From Panax quinquefolius (taxonomy: Eukaryota; Streptophyta; Magnoliopsida; Apiales; Araliaceae), in contig CM035168.1 of assembly GCA_020205615.1 (NCBI GenBank), positions 5,522,237-5,586,236 on the forward strand: DNA of 64,000 nt, read 5' to 3'. Every line of letters starts with the position of its first letter. The first letter of the stretch is position 1. This document shows positions 33,501 to 46,413 of this stretch, piece by piece. A model generated the notes under the pieces. That model searched no databases. It saw nothing but the letters and a program-made list of their open reading frames with translations, and was not told the DNA's origin. The translations under genes were made by a program, and so were the position numbers.

Positions 33501-36500
33501 CCTATGAATGATAATACTCAGTTGTTAAGCTCCACCTTCAAGGTCACTGCCTTTTAAAACACAACACGCTTTCTTTCTTTTATTCTTCTTTAGTTTGCTT
33601 TATTTTTGTTTTCTTCTTGTCTTTCTACTTTTACTTTCATTTTACACTTTCATATATGATTCATTTAACTACCCGAGTCAAAAAAATGTCATGACTGATT
33701 TTATTTGTGATAGCAACTTGTGTCCTTATATACACATCCAAATATCTCATGTTACACATGTTATAATTCATTTTAGCCACCCCAACTACTTTTGGAAGAG
33801 TTCATTTTAGCTATATGTATATACTAGTTGTGTCATTTTCAGCCTGACGGTGGGATTTACTACTTTTGGAAGAGTTCATTTTAGCTATATCAAAATATAT
33901 ATGTTAGATATACACAGATGTGGGTGTGTTTTTATTTACTTATTTCTATGCAGGTTTTATTCTTTTATTAAATATTATCTATTTTATTTTCTTATTTTCT
34001 TGCTTAATTTGTTTTATCTATCTTAGTTTTCTTCTTGCCTTTCTACTTTTATGCTTGTATATGGATCCATTAAATTTTCAGCCTACTGCAACTATTTTAG
34101 GTTATAATGCATTTTGTGTTAAGTTGAGAGGGGATGATTAGCTGCTGCCTAAGATTGCTGTTGATTGAACTCCTTTTACTTAAAAGGAACTATTAACTGT
34201 CTCTAGGTCTTGCTGTTCAAAGCTAGTAAAATTTGAGCACATATATTTGTTTAGAAAATTCTAGATAGCAATAATGTACTCAAGAATATTTTCCAGATGA
34301 TATAATCACTTCAGTTATTGCTGTTCAAATGTTTTTATTTTGACAAAGTAGAATCAGTTATACTGTTCTTTGTAATCTAATACCAAACCTTGCATGAAGT
34401 AGTGTTATCTTACTTTGGGTTGTTATTTGCAGCATCTTCTCGATGATATAGCAGCTAACTGTTTTGAAGTTGCCATCGACAGAAGTGGGTGTTTTGTGAT
34501 GCAGGCATGTTTAGAGAATTCCAGGGAAAAGCTAGAGAACATCTAGTCTCTGAGATAATAGCTAATGCACTGCACCTGGCAGAACATCCTTACGGGTTTG
34601 TATCTAAATAACACTTCATGTATCCTTCTCTTTGAACATAACTGTGGTCCCAAACTAATATGTTTTTCACTTTTCCTTACAACCAGCAATTATTTGCTGC
34701 AACATATGCTGGGGCTGAAGGAATTAGATATCACAGCAGATCTTCTGAGAAAGCTTGAAGGAATTATTTGTCATCTCCTGCAATAAATATGGCAGTAATG
34801 TTGTGGAGAAATGTCTGATTGAATCAGCAGAAGAGCAATCAACAAGAATTATAATGGAGTTGGTTAGAAGTCCCAATGCTTCCATGATTCTACTGGATCC
34901 CTTTGGGAACTTTGTCATCCAGTCGGCATTATCTGTTTCTAAGGTTAGTTCATCTGTCTCGCAAGTTTGTCAGCTATTTTAAGCAACGGATTATATGTGC
35001 AGCTATAGCTAGGCTGAACCTAGTTAATTGTTTATTATACACTCTATAAACATTTGGAGCCATGGCTCCTGTATCCATTTTAATTTATTTATTTTCATTT
35101 AACTGAACTAGTAAGATGCATAAGTTTGCAGTAATGCCTAGGTTGGGAATTGGAATTTGCGCCAAAATTTTGTGACTCTTAATAATACAAAAGGACAAGG
35201 AAATGAAATCTTTAAAAATGTGTTGGAGCATTGTTAACCTTACATTACACTACATTTGAACAATATCTCCCTCCCTCCACTAATCCTTTAAATAAAACTT
35301 ATTTCTCCGAATATTTAGGTTTGCATAAGAAACACTTGCACATTATTTTTTGATGATTTTTCTTAATATCAAGTTTTTGTGACTAAAATTTATTTTCAAG
35401 AAAATTATGTTTGGGTAAGTCCTATGAAAACCTTAGTATTTGTAAAATAAATGTTTATAAAAACATAGGACTCTTTTATCGTGGATGATTCGCTGTTTAG
35501 TTATTTATTTATCAATTGTCTACTTATTTAGTTTGTTGGACTTCTTATTTATAAGTTTATTTTAGTATTGAGTTATTTATTTAGAGGCCCAATTGTTCTT
35601 TGGACTTGGGGTTATTAGAGTTTATTTTCTTATAAATATGCTTGTAAGTCATGTCGACATTGAACATTTTAATATTAAAATTATTCTAATTATTGATTGC
35701 AATCAATATTTTTCCTCCTTATTGCGGTTGGGAAACCCTAGGGGTAGTGGTTCTCTTATGTGGTTGCGGTTGAATCACCCTAGTTGTTTTAATTCTCTTT
35801 GTTTATGTTGCCTTTTCCAATTAATTATCATTTCTGTCCTACATCAAATCATCAATCAACGTACGTAATTTAGAAGTTTTTTCCCCATTTTTAGTTTTCC
35901 CTTTTTTCCCCTTGAGTTTTCCAAGTTTCAAACATATCCTTCAAAATTAGTCCCTATTGTTAGCTTAAGAAATGGCACCTAGATTAATAAGACATGGTCA
36001 AGTCCTAACTAAGACGTGGGGTGCATGTGTAGTATTTAAGTAAATTTTGGATTATCGTAGAATAAGAGGAGCCATATGAGGAAATGACTTCACTTAAAAA
36101 AGATGTGCCACCGCATATGGACAAATTATTAAAGAGCCAACTGATCAAGTTGGAGCACTCCTTGACTACCCAGATATGCTGATCAAAAACTAGAAATGGC
36201 TGCTGCTGAGAGCACTAGGTCCTATGTTTAAACCCTTTACACAGTAAATTGTTTTATTGATAAAAGACTGGCTTCAATTGTTATCAAGATCAAATTGGAC
36301 TTAGGTAGGCACTTAGCTGTCCTCATTCCAGTGATTCTACAAGGTATTCCAACAATATTTGTTAGCAAAAAATTCTGAGCAGATGTCATGGAAGATCATA
36401 ATAGTTTGGCTCCTTGGTTACTTTTACATCACCATTTTCCACTACCTGGTTGATCTATTTGATCATAAATCCTACTATCCCAATCATCAATTATATTGGT

Positions 36501-37034
36501 TGCCTCTATCACTCATTCGTATGATTATTGATCAACCCAAGTCTTATGAATCATTCTTTTTTTTTTTTTTAAACGGTCCACGACTCCATGTTTGTTTGTT
36601 CTCTTCTGTACGGCCAATCGGTCATATGACAAGTCTTTAGCTAAATAATCCCTACGTGTTACATAAGGTAAATATTGTACAATTGTTCGGTTTCTCACTA
36701 CTTGTGCTGTCAAATGGAACATTAGGGTTCCACTTCTTGTTTCCTGCTTAGGTTATAGCGACCATTATCATCAGTTGATTCTATAAATAAAGGTACAGTG
36801 ATTCCATTACTTTGTTTTTTGCTGGAAGGGTTGTTGTATCCCAAGCTTTTTATTTTTTATTTTTTGCTGGCTTATTCTTTATTGATGGTGACCTGTTTTT
36901 CTTTGCAAGAGCAGGGACATGCACGCAATGTTCTGCTCCATCTAATTCTAGTGAATGCTCCTTTCATGCGGAGCAACATCTATGGGAAAAAGGTTCTTGC
37001 CTGGCTCGAGAAGAAGAAGATTAAATTAGTTTAG
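30599..37034 (+). CDS. Pumilio/PUF RNA-binding protein, five exons, with frameshifts
   Basis: Exons by GT-AG and phase: 30,599-31,540; 31,634-31,796; 34,433-34,595; 34,687-34,943; 36,915-37,034 (stop at 37,032). The predicted protein is about 548 residues. The N-terminal third is low-complexity, rich in Asn/Ser. The PUF repeats are in order: SLAKDQYWSRILQ, KNQFGNYLVQKL, NPHGTRGVQKLL, NDQNGHHVIQYC, DRSGCFVMQACL, NYLLQHML, NKYGSNVVEKCL, DPFGNFVIQSAL, then IYGKKVLAWL. This repeat set fits plant PUFs that bind UGUA-type sites in 3' UTRs and repress or destabilise mRNAs in the cytoplasm (family knowledge). Single-base frame breaks occur near 30,980, 31,268, 34,520 and 34,765. Splice sites and repeats are otherwise intact, so these may be consensus errors rather than decay. 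It most resembles the short plant PUFs of the APUM7-12 type. Confidence 0.82.
33158..33404. mobile_element. Stowaway MITE in PUF intron 2
   Basis: It begins CTCCCTCCCTCTGTCC, ends GGAAGGAGGGAG, and is flanked by TA duplications. The length is 247 bp. It matches the Stowaway terminal consensus CTCCCTCCGT. Confidence 0.85.
33785..33890. repeat. 32-bp direct repeat pair
   Basis: ACTACTTTTGGAAGAGTTCA, then TTTTAGCTATAT, occurs at 33,785-33,816 and again at 33,859-33,890, identical. Confidence 0.85.
34944..36914 (+). other. Intron 4 of the PUF gene
   Basis: This intron of about 2.0 kb starts GTTAGT and ends GCAAGAGCAG. Two in-frame acceptors (36,911 and 36,914) are possible, differing by one codon. 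It contains a T-rich tract at 36,557. No coding exon is recognisable inside. Confidence 0.7.
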
Positions 37035-40000
37035 ACATAAGAAGAGATTTTGTAATCCCCAGGAAAACTGCTGGTGTTGTACTTTTGTTAGTACTTGGTA
37101 TCAACCTCCTCTTCATTATAATTTTAGGCATTTCTAGGCTGTAGAGATAGTTCAGTGTGTAGTAGTAACTTCAGGTGTCACTAGTTTATCTAAAGGATGG
37201 TAATGTATTTTCAAAAGGCAGGAAATCGGAAGCTAGCAAATAATCTGCCAACAGCAATCTGGAGCTATGTTCAGTATACACAAGCCTCTTGAGGGGATGA
37301 TTGTTAAAGGAATAGGGATTTATATAGATGTATGTGCTTTTACCTGTATACTCTTTTGAGTTATTGCCACTTGTTGATTGATATATCTTATAAATATGGT
37401 TCTAGCTTTATGTTTTGGATATAAAAATAATGGATTATTTATCTTTTGTCATTTTTTTCTGGAGCAAGATTGGTTGACCATGTAATGATAGATATTGTAT
37501 TAGTAATGAATACATTTCTCTCATTCAAATTATAAATCATTTGAGACACTATTTAGACAAAAAAAATTGAGACTCCTAGGATTACTCTATTATTAAGCAT
37601 GAACATCCTTTTTTTAGTATGTGGAAGAATACTAGAATGACCCTCTACCAACCAGTGAGTAGGGAAAGAAAATTCAAACCTTTGTGCCAATTTAGCTAAT
37701 CTGGGCTGTCCTTGTCAAAGAATGATGTTGATATTTTAGTGATAAGTGGGTCGTTTACCATTGGCTTCGATACCCACCCACAGTGGATAATTAGTGATAA
37801 CTCTACGTCTCATGGTTAGTGACAATTCTATGTTTTACACGCCACTCGTGTGTTTCGGCTCGATGGGATTTCTAGGCAGAATGCGTGTAGTTTATAGTGG
37901 AATGCATTACTTCTCATTTATTGGATAAACAAATTATTTCAATGTAATTTTCTATTTCACATAAAAATTGAGATGTGGAGTATGTCACATTAACAAATTA
38001 TAAAATAATTATAAAATAAATTTATCTCTAACATTATTCTTATTTTATTGTGTAAAATGTAACCCCACACAAGATGTTAAATTGTTAATGCAATACAAAA
38101 ATATCATCACTGTTACTCTCTTTATAATCTTAACTATCTTTTCTTTCTCTCTAAATCATTAAGAAATGGAGAGTAGGAAAATCTCTTTTAATCTTAAAAT
38201 ATTTTCTTCATGTTTCTTTCTTTTCAAGTTTATATTATTTGATAATTGTTGATTTTTTAAATTCAGCTTGCTCAAATTAAATTGAGATGATTCATTAAAA
38301 ATTAAAAAATAATAAAACTTACAATGAGTAATACTATTACTTTTTAAGTTGTTTACAATATTAATCAATGTATTGATTAAAATTAAAACAATTTGTGTTA
38401 ATTTTGAGTTTAAAATAAGTTGATTTTAAAAAAGTCTAATAAAATATAAAATAATCAAATAATATAAGTATTGAAAATGATAAGCATTCTCCTTTTATTT
38501 TCTTTTCAAATAATTTTTTATTTCTCAACTTCCAAGCAATAACATTCTTTTCTTCCTCGTTAAAACATTTTCTTCATTTCTCTCCACCTTTAGTAACTTA
38601 CAATCAGAGCTTAATAGTATTTATATTGGTAAATTAAATATATATTTAACAATATTTTTATATTTATTTTAATAACACTGGCAAATTAAATATATATGTA
38701 ACAACACTTTTATATTTATTTTAATAACACTTTGAATTTTCATTGACATCTATTACTTTAGCAATATAATTATTATTTGACTTGTAAAAAATAAAATTAC
38801 TTTCTATCCTCTATTTGAGAGTTGATATGAAAAGAACATCCAACCCAATAAAATAGTCAATTCCTCTCCTTTTTTCATTTTTTCCATCCATCCCTCCTAG
38901 ATAAGACGTAAAAGAATTCTGCTCGATTTATATTCGTTTGACTCAAATATAAATAATTTAAATATAAATAAATTTTAAAATTTAATAAATTATTCAAATA
39001 TTTTCAAATTATAATTTTTTATTAAAATTCGATACTCGATTTGATTCCATCCATACATTCTTACCCCTTGCACATAAATGAGTGGGACACATGAACTTAA
39101 AAATGCTAGTCCTTAAAATCTTTAAATTTTACCATTCTCAAGATACTTGTCGATTGTACTACCACTAGTAAAAATGAAGAATAAGTCTTGGCCAATATTT
39201 TTATTGGACATGAATATTGAACATAAAACACTATATTTTTATTTAAATTAAACCTAAAATATTATATTTTATAAAAAAATTTGTTAAAATAAATATTATA
39301 TATTTTTTAAAAGTTATAAGCAAAAATAAATAAATAAAAATTGCATCTGTCCAATAAACCGGTCTGTGTTGAAGCACTCAAAAAAGAAATCTTCATCTTG
39401 ATTGATCAAATCCTTTTTTCAATAGATGGGTTGATTGGGTCGTTTGGTAAAGCCTGACAAGTGCAATAATACTTCACGAGCTCTTTTAGATAGACATAGA
39501 AATTAGACACGAGTGTATTTAAATTTTATTTATTTATATTTTTATCTATTATTAGGATCAAAATACAATTAAATAAAATTTAAATACATTCATATTTAAT
39601 TTTTATATTCACATAGAATTTTTAATATTTCACATGCGACGACCCAATCAAATGAATATTATTTCATTCTTTACAAAACATAAGATTGAATTTGACTTTT
39701 CAAATATAATTTGAAATAATTTTGAATTAAAACTGATGTGGTTTAATTTGTTTTTTAACATAATAAATTTTGTACTTTATAATATTTTTATATAAATTAA
39801 TAATTTTTATAATTTATAATTCTTATTAATTTTAAAATTCAAGTTTACTTCAAACAGTTAACATTGATCTTATGTTCGGCATAAAAAGAGTAAATATATT
39901 TTTTGACACAAAAATTATAAAAAAAGTACATATAATTTCTTAATTAAATCAATAAAATATAAATAAAAAATTAATAATCAAAATCAACTTATTCATATCG

Positions 40001-40780
40001 TTTAAAATTACAATATACTTATATAATGGGTGAGAAATTCACAATAGTCACTAAAATCTCACATAACCTAATAATAGGTCAGACACTATGCTACTCGTAC
40101 AGTTGTACACACTACACAGCGTGGCAATCAATAAATAATATTGTCTATATTTCAAAATTAAAAATATAATTTAATTTTTAAGATTAAATGATGGATATAT
40201 TAAATTTTAAATTTATTTAAACTATTTAATTTAATTGATATAATTATTATAATTTTATAATATATGACAAAAACTAATAACTATAAAATTTATTTTATTA
40301 TAAATTTTTATAAACAATACAAATTTTACAATTTAATATGATATCGTTTAATTTAAAAAATTAAATTGATATCTAATTTTAAAAGTATTAATTAGCCATT
40401 TCATTCAACACAAAAAATTTGTTTTTTTTTTAAAGTTAATTCATAAAATTTTAAAATGTTTGTAATAAATAATATTTTAGATAATTTATAAATATAATTG
40501 AATTAATCAGAATCAAATAAAATTAAGATTTATTTATTTATTTAAAATTATACTTTTTGGTAAAACATTATGAGTATACACTTATTACATGTACGAATTC
40601 ATCGTACATCCCCACGTGACGGTCCGACAAAATTGTGTGGTGGACCCGGGGGTCAGTCATATACAGTTACTTACCCTCTCAAATTATGTCACATTTTTTC
40701 TTCTTTTTTTTTTATGGTTCAAAATAATGTTACTTTTAACTTTATAATAGGAATTACTCCACTCGAAAATATAAGGATTT
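37035..40780. other. PUF 3' region and AT-rich intergenic DNA
   Basis: The first 400-500 bases are probably 3' UTR. Beyond that I see no gene, only AT-rich DNA. A two-copy tandem repeat (unit about 51 bp, GGTAAATTAAATATATAT) lies at 38,629-38,732. Confidence 0.5.
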
Positions 40781-40918
40781 GGTTAGCATAAAATGAACTT
40801 CATGATAAGTTCATTTTATTATATTGACAATACGATATTAGCATTTACAGATCAGCCTCCCGTCTCACAGATCAATAATTGAATAACTTACCACGTAAGC
40901 TTCTCACTTACGCTAACC
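40781..40918. mobile_element. Small MITE with GGTTAGC termini
   Basis: GGTTAGCATAAA at the left and TTACGCTAACC at the right enclose 138 bp. The same outer words bound the better-paired element at 63,674-63,809. Confidence 0.4.
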
Positions 40919-41549
40919 ACTCAAAATATAATATCTTAGGAGTATATTTTGTTATTTTAATACAAATAAAGTATAAAAAATAGTTTACACTCTAAAATTT
41001 GTAGAGTTTTGAAAATTTAAAATTTATATTTTAATATTTAAAACGTATCTAAGTGCATTTCAAAATTCTTTTTTGGTACCATATGAAACTTAAACTATTA
41101 AAAATGCACCCCAAGTTTTTTTAGATAAATATCAACAAATATATGTACAAGCCACCAGAGTTTAGATAAATCATAGAGAAAAGGGATGGTAAATTTAGTT
41201 AATTCCCCCAACCTCACCCCCCACACCCCCACAAAAAATAGAAAAAAAATTAATTTTTTTTATTTAAAGAAGAAATAACTAGTACAACTGAAACACAGAT
41301 ATACGTCGCATTAAACTTAGAACAAACTCACCACGAAACTATAAACATGATCCCACACATAAGATTGCAAACGCAAAGTCTCCAAATTAATAAAAGAGAC
41401 GTGATACAAACAAACTAAACATGTACTAATATATATATATATATATATATATTATTAGAGGCAAATAATCCCCTCTTTATTTTCTTGATACTTCCATGGA
41501 GCTAAGAAAACATGACTTATAATATATATATGGAGGAGGAATGAATGAA
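40919..41549. other. Spacer downstream of the snakin gene
   Basis: AT-rich with an (AT)n run at 41,429-41,452. The segment 41,453-41,549 is probably the snakin 3' UTR on the minus strand. Confidence 0.45.
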
Positions 41550-42475
41550 CTAAGGGCACTTGGGGTTGCCCTTGGAATTTTTTTGTCCCTATAGCAAGGG
41601 CACTCATCCTTGTGCCCATAAGTTCCAGAAGGCACACATTTGCACACCTCACAGCATATCCCACAGTACTTTAAGCACATGTCCTGTACACTTGCTTTTG
41701 AGCACCTCTGCCCGCACTTGGACCCACAAAACCTGTGGTAATAAACACACTGTTAAAAAAAAAATTGTACATGTTTTACCCAAAGTGTATTTTAAGAAAA
41801 TATAATGAAGATACATTGGTGGGGTGGGGAACAATAAAATACGATTTACGTTTTTTAAAACATTTATTATAAATCAACAATGGTTAAAAATAACGATATT
41901 TTACATTAAAATCGATGTTATCTTATTATATCCCATGATCCATACGACGATTTTTACCGAGAAATCAACAACAGAAAAATAATCTATCTTTGTAGATCCT
42001 ATAATGACGGTTTTTTGATCGTAGAATATCAAAAATACCGTGCAATTTTCTAAAATTAGGGGCATCCGATTAAACTATAGAAACATATGGTAAACAAAGT
42101 TGTTGCGTTAAGTCTAGCGTCATGGTTACTGGTAAGCTATAAAACTTTACGGTAATATATGGTGTAACAACTCCACCCTAACCAGTAATCGGATCTATTT
42201 TTGTTAACGATCATTTTTAAGTGTGAAATATATAAGAAAGACTTGCATTAATTTATATAAAAAAAGTTGCATCCATAATTTTATTCCCCACCCCACCCCA
42301 CTCCCACCCCACCCCACCCCACCCCACCAAAATGCCTTTAGTTTTGCCCATTCAAGAAAATGGGAGGAAAGCTTAGGTATATATTTAGCTTACCTGAACC
42401 GGCCATTGTGGTCTGAAGTAGAGAAGAGCTTAGGAGAAAGGCCACAAGCACAAGAACTGCAAATACTATCTTCAT
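41550..42475 (-). CDS. Snakin/GASA-family cysteine-rich secreted peptide, two exons, two 1-base gaps
   Basis: Exon 1 is 42,475-42,394 and opens with [18 protein letters not shown], a signal peptide. Its end TTCAG|GTAAGC is a clean donor. Exon 2 is 41,732-41,550 after ACCACAG. The mature part carries [12 protein letters not shown], then [20 protein letters not shown] and DECPCYRD. These follow the GASA 12-cysteine framework of small apoplastic antimicrobial or gibberellin-regulated peptides. Two homopolymer runs are one base short: T4 just after the acceptor (41,728) and A7 at 41,574. Each shifts the frame away from a perfect family match, the second losing the conserved C-terminal Cys-Pro end. 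I judge both to be likely consensus errors. Confidence 0.85.
42284..42328. repeat. (CCCCA)n repeat in the snakin intron
   Basis: About eight CCCCA units with slight variation lie on the plus strand. They lie within the 661-bp intron. Confidence 0.85.
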
Positions 42476-42485
42476 CTATATTACT

Positions 42486-42510
42486 ATGTGTGTGTGTGTG
42501 TGTGTGTGTG
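42486..42510. repeat. (TG)n microsatellite in the snakin 5' UTR
   Basis: An uninterrupted TG run ends 11 bases before the start codon. In the transcript it is (CA)n directly upstream of the ATG. Confidence 0.85.
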
Positions 42511-42583
42511 TTAAGAACTAAGAAATTGAGTCAATATACATGGAATGAAGAAGGAAATGCAAATGGTGCTGAACTCTAGTGGG

Positions 42584-42592
42584 GGTATATAT
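42584..42592 (-). promoter_or_regulatory. Putative TATA box of the snakin gene
   Basis: The minus strand reads CATATATAC about 110 bases upstream of the start codon, which fits a short 5' UTR. Confidence 0.5.
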
Positions 42593-42685
42593 GGTGTGGG
42601 ACGGTTGGTGAAGGCATAAAAATTTGTTCTAAGAGAATTAATTACTCCCTTCTTTATTAATTCAGAATACATTTGTAAAAAGATA

Positions 42686-42948
42686 CTACCTCCGTTCTTT
42701 GTCGTTTAAAATTTAGATATGGACAAGAAAGATCATTTATTCAAGAAAATTTATTTAAAATTCCATCACTACCCCTTTATGTAGAAAGTTGAAAACTATT
42801 AATAAAAGAGAGAATTTCTTTATTAAATGAGAGGTTGTAGGGTAATATAGGAAAATAAATAATTTATTCTCCTCGAAAGTTATAAACGACAAACTTTTTG
42901 GAATAAATTTTTTCTTCTAAAACGACAATCTTTTAGGAACGGAGGGAG
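42686..42948. mobile_element. Stowaway-like MITE upstream of snakin
   Basis: CTACCTCCGTTCTTTGTCGT at the left pairs with ACGACAATCTTTTAGGAACG, then GAGGGAG, at the right. The left flank is TA, but the right flank is TC. It sits about 95 bp beyond the putative TATA box. Confidence 0.75.
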
Positions 42949-43481
42949 TCACTTTATATTATAAGTTTTTATTGGGTAAATTATAAAACCGTCCTCACAT
43001 ATATGCATTGAGTTGCAACATAGACGTTAATGTTCTAATTTTTGCAATATCATAGCTAATGTCTCAATTTGCAAAACTGTCCCCTCTAAACAAGTTTTGT
43101 CAAAATTAGCAAGACATGTACATGTCGTGTGAGTTTTACAAGGACAAAATAGTTTATTCCAGCATCAAACTATTTTCTTCCCTAATAGAATGACAAATAG
43201 GTCCTTACAACAATAAAATAGATTCTCTTATAAATAAATGTTTTTAACCAAAATAAATAAATAAAAAAAATTAATTACAAAACTCAAAAATCTGTTTAAA
43301 TTAAAATTTAAGTAGAATATTTTGCTTAAATATAAAAGACAAAATTAAACACTATATATAAATTAGATTAGATTAAAAAGATTAAATAAATAAAATTATT
43401 AGTTATTCATTTTAACAAATAATTTACTTTATGTACTCAATATTCCTTCATTGACACTTTTTTATCAGCAAGTTTACTCCT
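42949..43481. other. AT-rich spacer
   Basis: I see no gene or repeat that I can name. Confidence 0.4.
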
Positions 43482-46229
43482 TTTTATGAATAAAGATGAA
43501 TTTTCTATAATTATCATTTTTGAATATTATGGAATGAATTTGATATAATGTTATAGTCAGGTAATATTTATAAATTTTGCAAAGTACGCAAGTTGTTATA
43601 TAATATTCGATTGGCCTCGGGAATATTCATTTTAACAGGAATATTCAGACGACCAAGACAATCATTGGTGGACCCCACAATGGAATTATCATTTGATCGA
43701 GAAAACGATAAAAATATTTTATGAAAATAACGGCGGAAGTTTTATCGTTAATCGTCAAACAACCCTTGTTAAAAGTAAAGTGAAGAATACGCGTGGGTTG
43801 ATAAAGAGCACATACCAGATTGATTATCGATGCTTACGAGAGAAGTCACCGCTTTTGTTCAATTATTGCTTCAAGAATTGTTGCAGATAAGATCTCACGT
43901 TAATTGATTCAATTATTGTTTATATTTTATATATTATTAAATCAATAATTGAGACGACAAAGTTATTAATATTATTATTTGCAATATATTAACGATGTCT
44001 CAAGAAGTTCGCCAAGGAGAGGTTTGGTCACCTAATCAAGCGCGCCAATAGGAGAAATCCTTATCGAAAGCCCCTCTTTCCGGGAAACTAATTCGGTCGA
44101 TTAATAGTGTGAATTATAATAATGATGATGAAGTTTTTTTATTTTATTAGTATTATTAATGTAATAAAAAATGTAAATATTTTATATAAAAAATGTAATA
44201 CTTTTATAAAGTTATTATTTTATTTACTATAAATAATATATATATTTATTATATATAATATTTTTATATAAGTAAATTTTTTATATATAAAATGTAATAC
44301 TTTTTATAAAGTTATTCATTTTATTAGACTATAAATATAATATATTATATTTTATTATATATAGTATATCAAATGTTTTATGATAATAAGTTTTTTTATA
44401 AAAAATTCTTTTATATAAAATGTAATACTTTTTTTATAAAGTTTATCATTTTATTAGATTATAAATATAATATATTATATTTTATTTAAAAGATTTTGTT
44501 TTATTAGAATATTTTATAGTAAAAACCAATCTGGACCGTCTCCGCTTTAAAAGTAAATCAACTGGACCGCTTCAGAATTAGTTACTATTCAATCCATTCT
44601 CCTATAAAAATAAAGCTCATTCCTTCATTATTTCTTACTTAATTCAATCGAAAGAGAGAGAAAGAAACTATAGAGAGAAAGAAGAAAAGTATTCGCTACT
44701 TCACTACTCCTATATCCAATTTTTTCTAAGGTAAGGTAAGGGTATTATTTTTCAGTATTCATGAAGAGAACTTCGTTATTCCATTTTTTATTATTCTCGT
44801 TGAATAACTCAGATACGCGGCCTACCCTATACTTGGTGAAATTCTTTCGTTATTCCATTCTTTATTATTATGTTGAATAATCCTCTACATGCCAAGTACC
44901 GCATACATGGTGAAATTCTTCGTTATTCCATTCTTTATTATTTCGTTGAAATCCCGTCTGTGCGTTTACGCACGACCGTTCCGTTATTTATTATTCGTTG
45001 AACATCCCGCTTGCATGTAATTTCGCCGACCGGTTCCGTTATTTATTATTATTTGAATATCCTCGTTCGTAATGTATTACGCACGACCGTTTTATTATTT
45101 ATTATCCGTTGAATAATAACACTCACCGTTCCGTTATTTATTATTCGCTGAATCTATCGATCGCATTCCGGTGATTTCTTTTGTTATTCCATTCTTTATT
45201 ATACAATTGGTTAAAGTTTTGACTTCTATACTCCATGAAATTAGTGGAATATCCTCGATATTTGCGCTTCATCCAAAGATCTTTTCATGGAAATATTCTT
45301 CCGAGCATTCTTGAATTTTACTCTACAAAGAAGTATCATGTCGATAATTTGACGTTATTAGTTCCTCGGATAAATTAATTTTGAACTGTTTTTTATGAAT
45401 TTTTATATCATTGTCATCATCCTCATGTTTATATTATGTTGAAAGTCATCTCGTATTCAGAAAGTGTATATGATGGACTTGGTATGATTATGACTGTGGA
45501 TTATTATTCAGATAATCACGACCGTAATGTTACAAATGATGTGGTAAAAGTCCTCATCGCCCGTAGTGCATCGATGGATGCTTGTTGGTATGATCACGAC
45601 CATCGATGAATACACTAATATCCTCGGCCCGTAGTGCATGGATAATTTGTGGTTGTGATACTAATGAATATCCTCGTCAGTAAAAGTGTGGATGATGTGG
45701 ATTATTTATTGTCGAGTCCCAACGATAAAAGTGATGAAAACCTTTAAATCATAAAAGATAGTAGATTTTATTCTCTACTGACTTTTTAATGGATCGCTTG
45801 TTCCACCGCAGCTTAAACTTGATGTTTGTTATTTTATCGCTTTAACATTGTTCAAGGCTAACGATAATTTATTCGCATTATCTTAGTCATAATATTTTTA
45901 TCGGGCTAGTTGAGCTCACCTTTTACTTTCATTGTTCTCTTCGTGAAATGAGAACGAAAGCAGGGACTAGCTGGGGAATGGAGTGACTGGGCCCAGATAA
46001 TAGCATTAGTAGTCCTCACTATTCTATTAAATAGTGTGATAATAAATGTAATGAGGACTCAATTGAGTGTGGATATTGTCTAGATGACAATATTTGTATT
46101 AAAACTCACAAATATATGTTTTTGTCGTATTTTTACACGATTGTCAGATAATTAAGTTGTATTTGAATTTTGTACCATGTATTTGGCGACTCAAGATGGG
46201 TGATGTATACCTATTTTGGGGGCGCCACA
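43482..46229 (+). repeat. 5' LTR of gypsy B
   Basis: It begins at TTTTTATGAATAAAG, missing the TGTTAGACCCC start, and ends GGCGCCACA. The TATA box is at 44,603 and the repeat array at 44,755-45,210. Confidence 0.85.
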
Positions 46230-46232
46230 GCT

Positions 46233-46244
46233 TGGTATCAAAGC
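46233..46244 (+). other. Primer binding site of gypsy B
   Basis: TGGTATCAAAGC follows the LTR end by three bases and is complementary to the 3' end of initiator tRNA-Met with one mismatch. Confidence 0.8.
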
Positions 46245-46413
46245 TTAGGATATGATCCCCGGCTAAGATGTGAGACAAGAACTAGGAGGGGAGAGACGGG
46301 AATTCTTCGCTAGTATGACCTACCTAAGTTTATTTGGTATTTAATGGCTCTCGTAGTATATAGGATAATATGTGATATGTTAATTAACCCCTTGTTTTGT
46401 GCAAGATTTGAAA

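Larger units (their letters stand above)
31797..34432 (+). other. Large intron 2 of the PUF gene
   Basis: This 2.6-kb intron separates PUF repeats 4 and 5. It carries a Stowaway MITE and a 32-bp direct repeat. No other gene is seen in it. Confidence 0.75.

Noticed and set aside
33595..34141. Two hydrophobic frames in PUF intron 2
   Set aside because: They have T-rich codons, no homology or conserved motif, and lie inside an intron with good splice sites.
42223..42579. 118-codon plus-strand frame over snakin exon 1
   Set aside because: It is a shadow made of the CCCCA and TG repeats.
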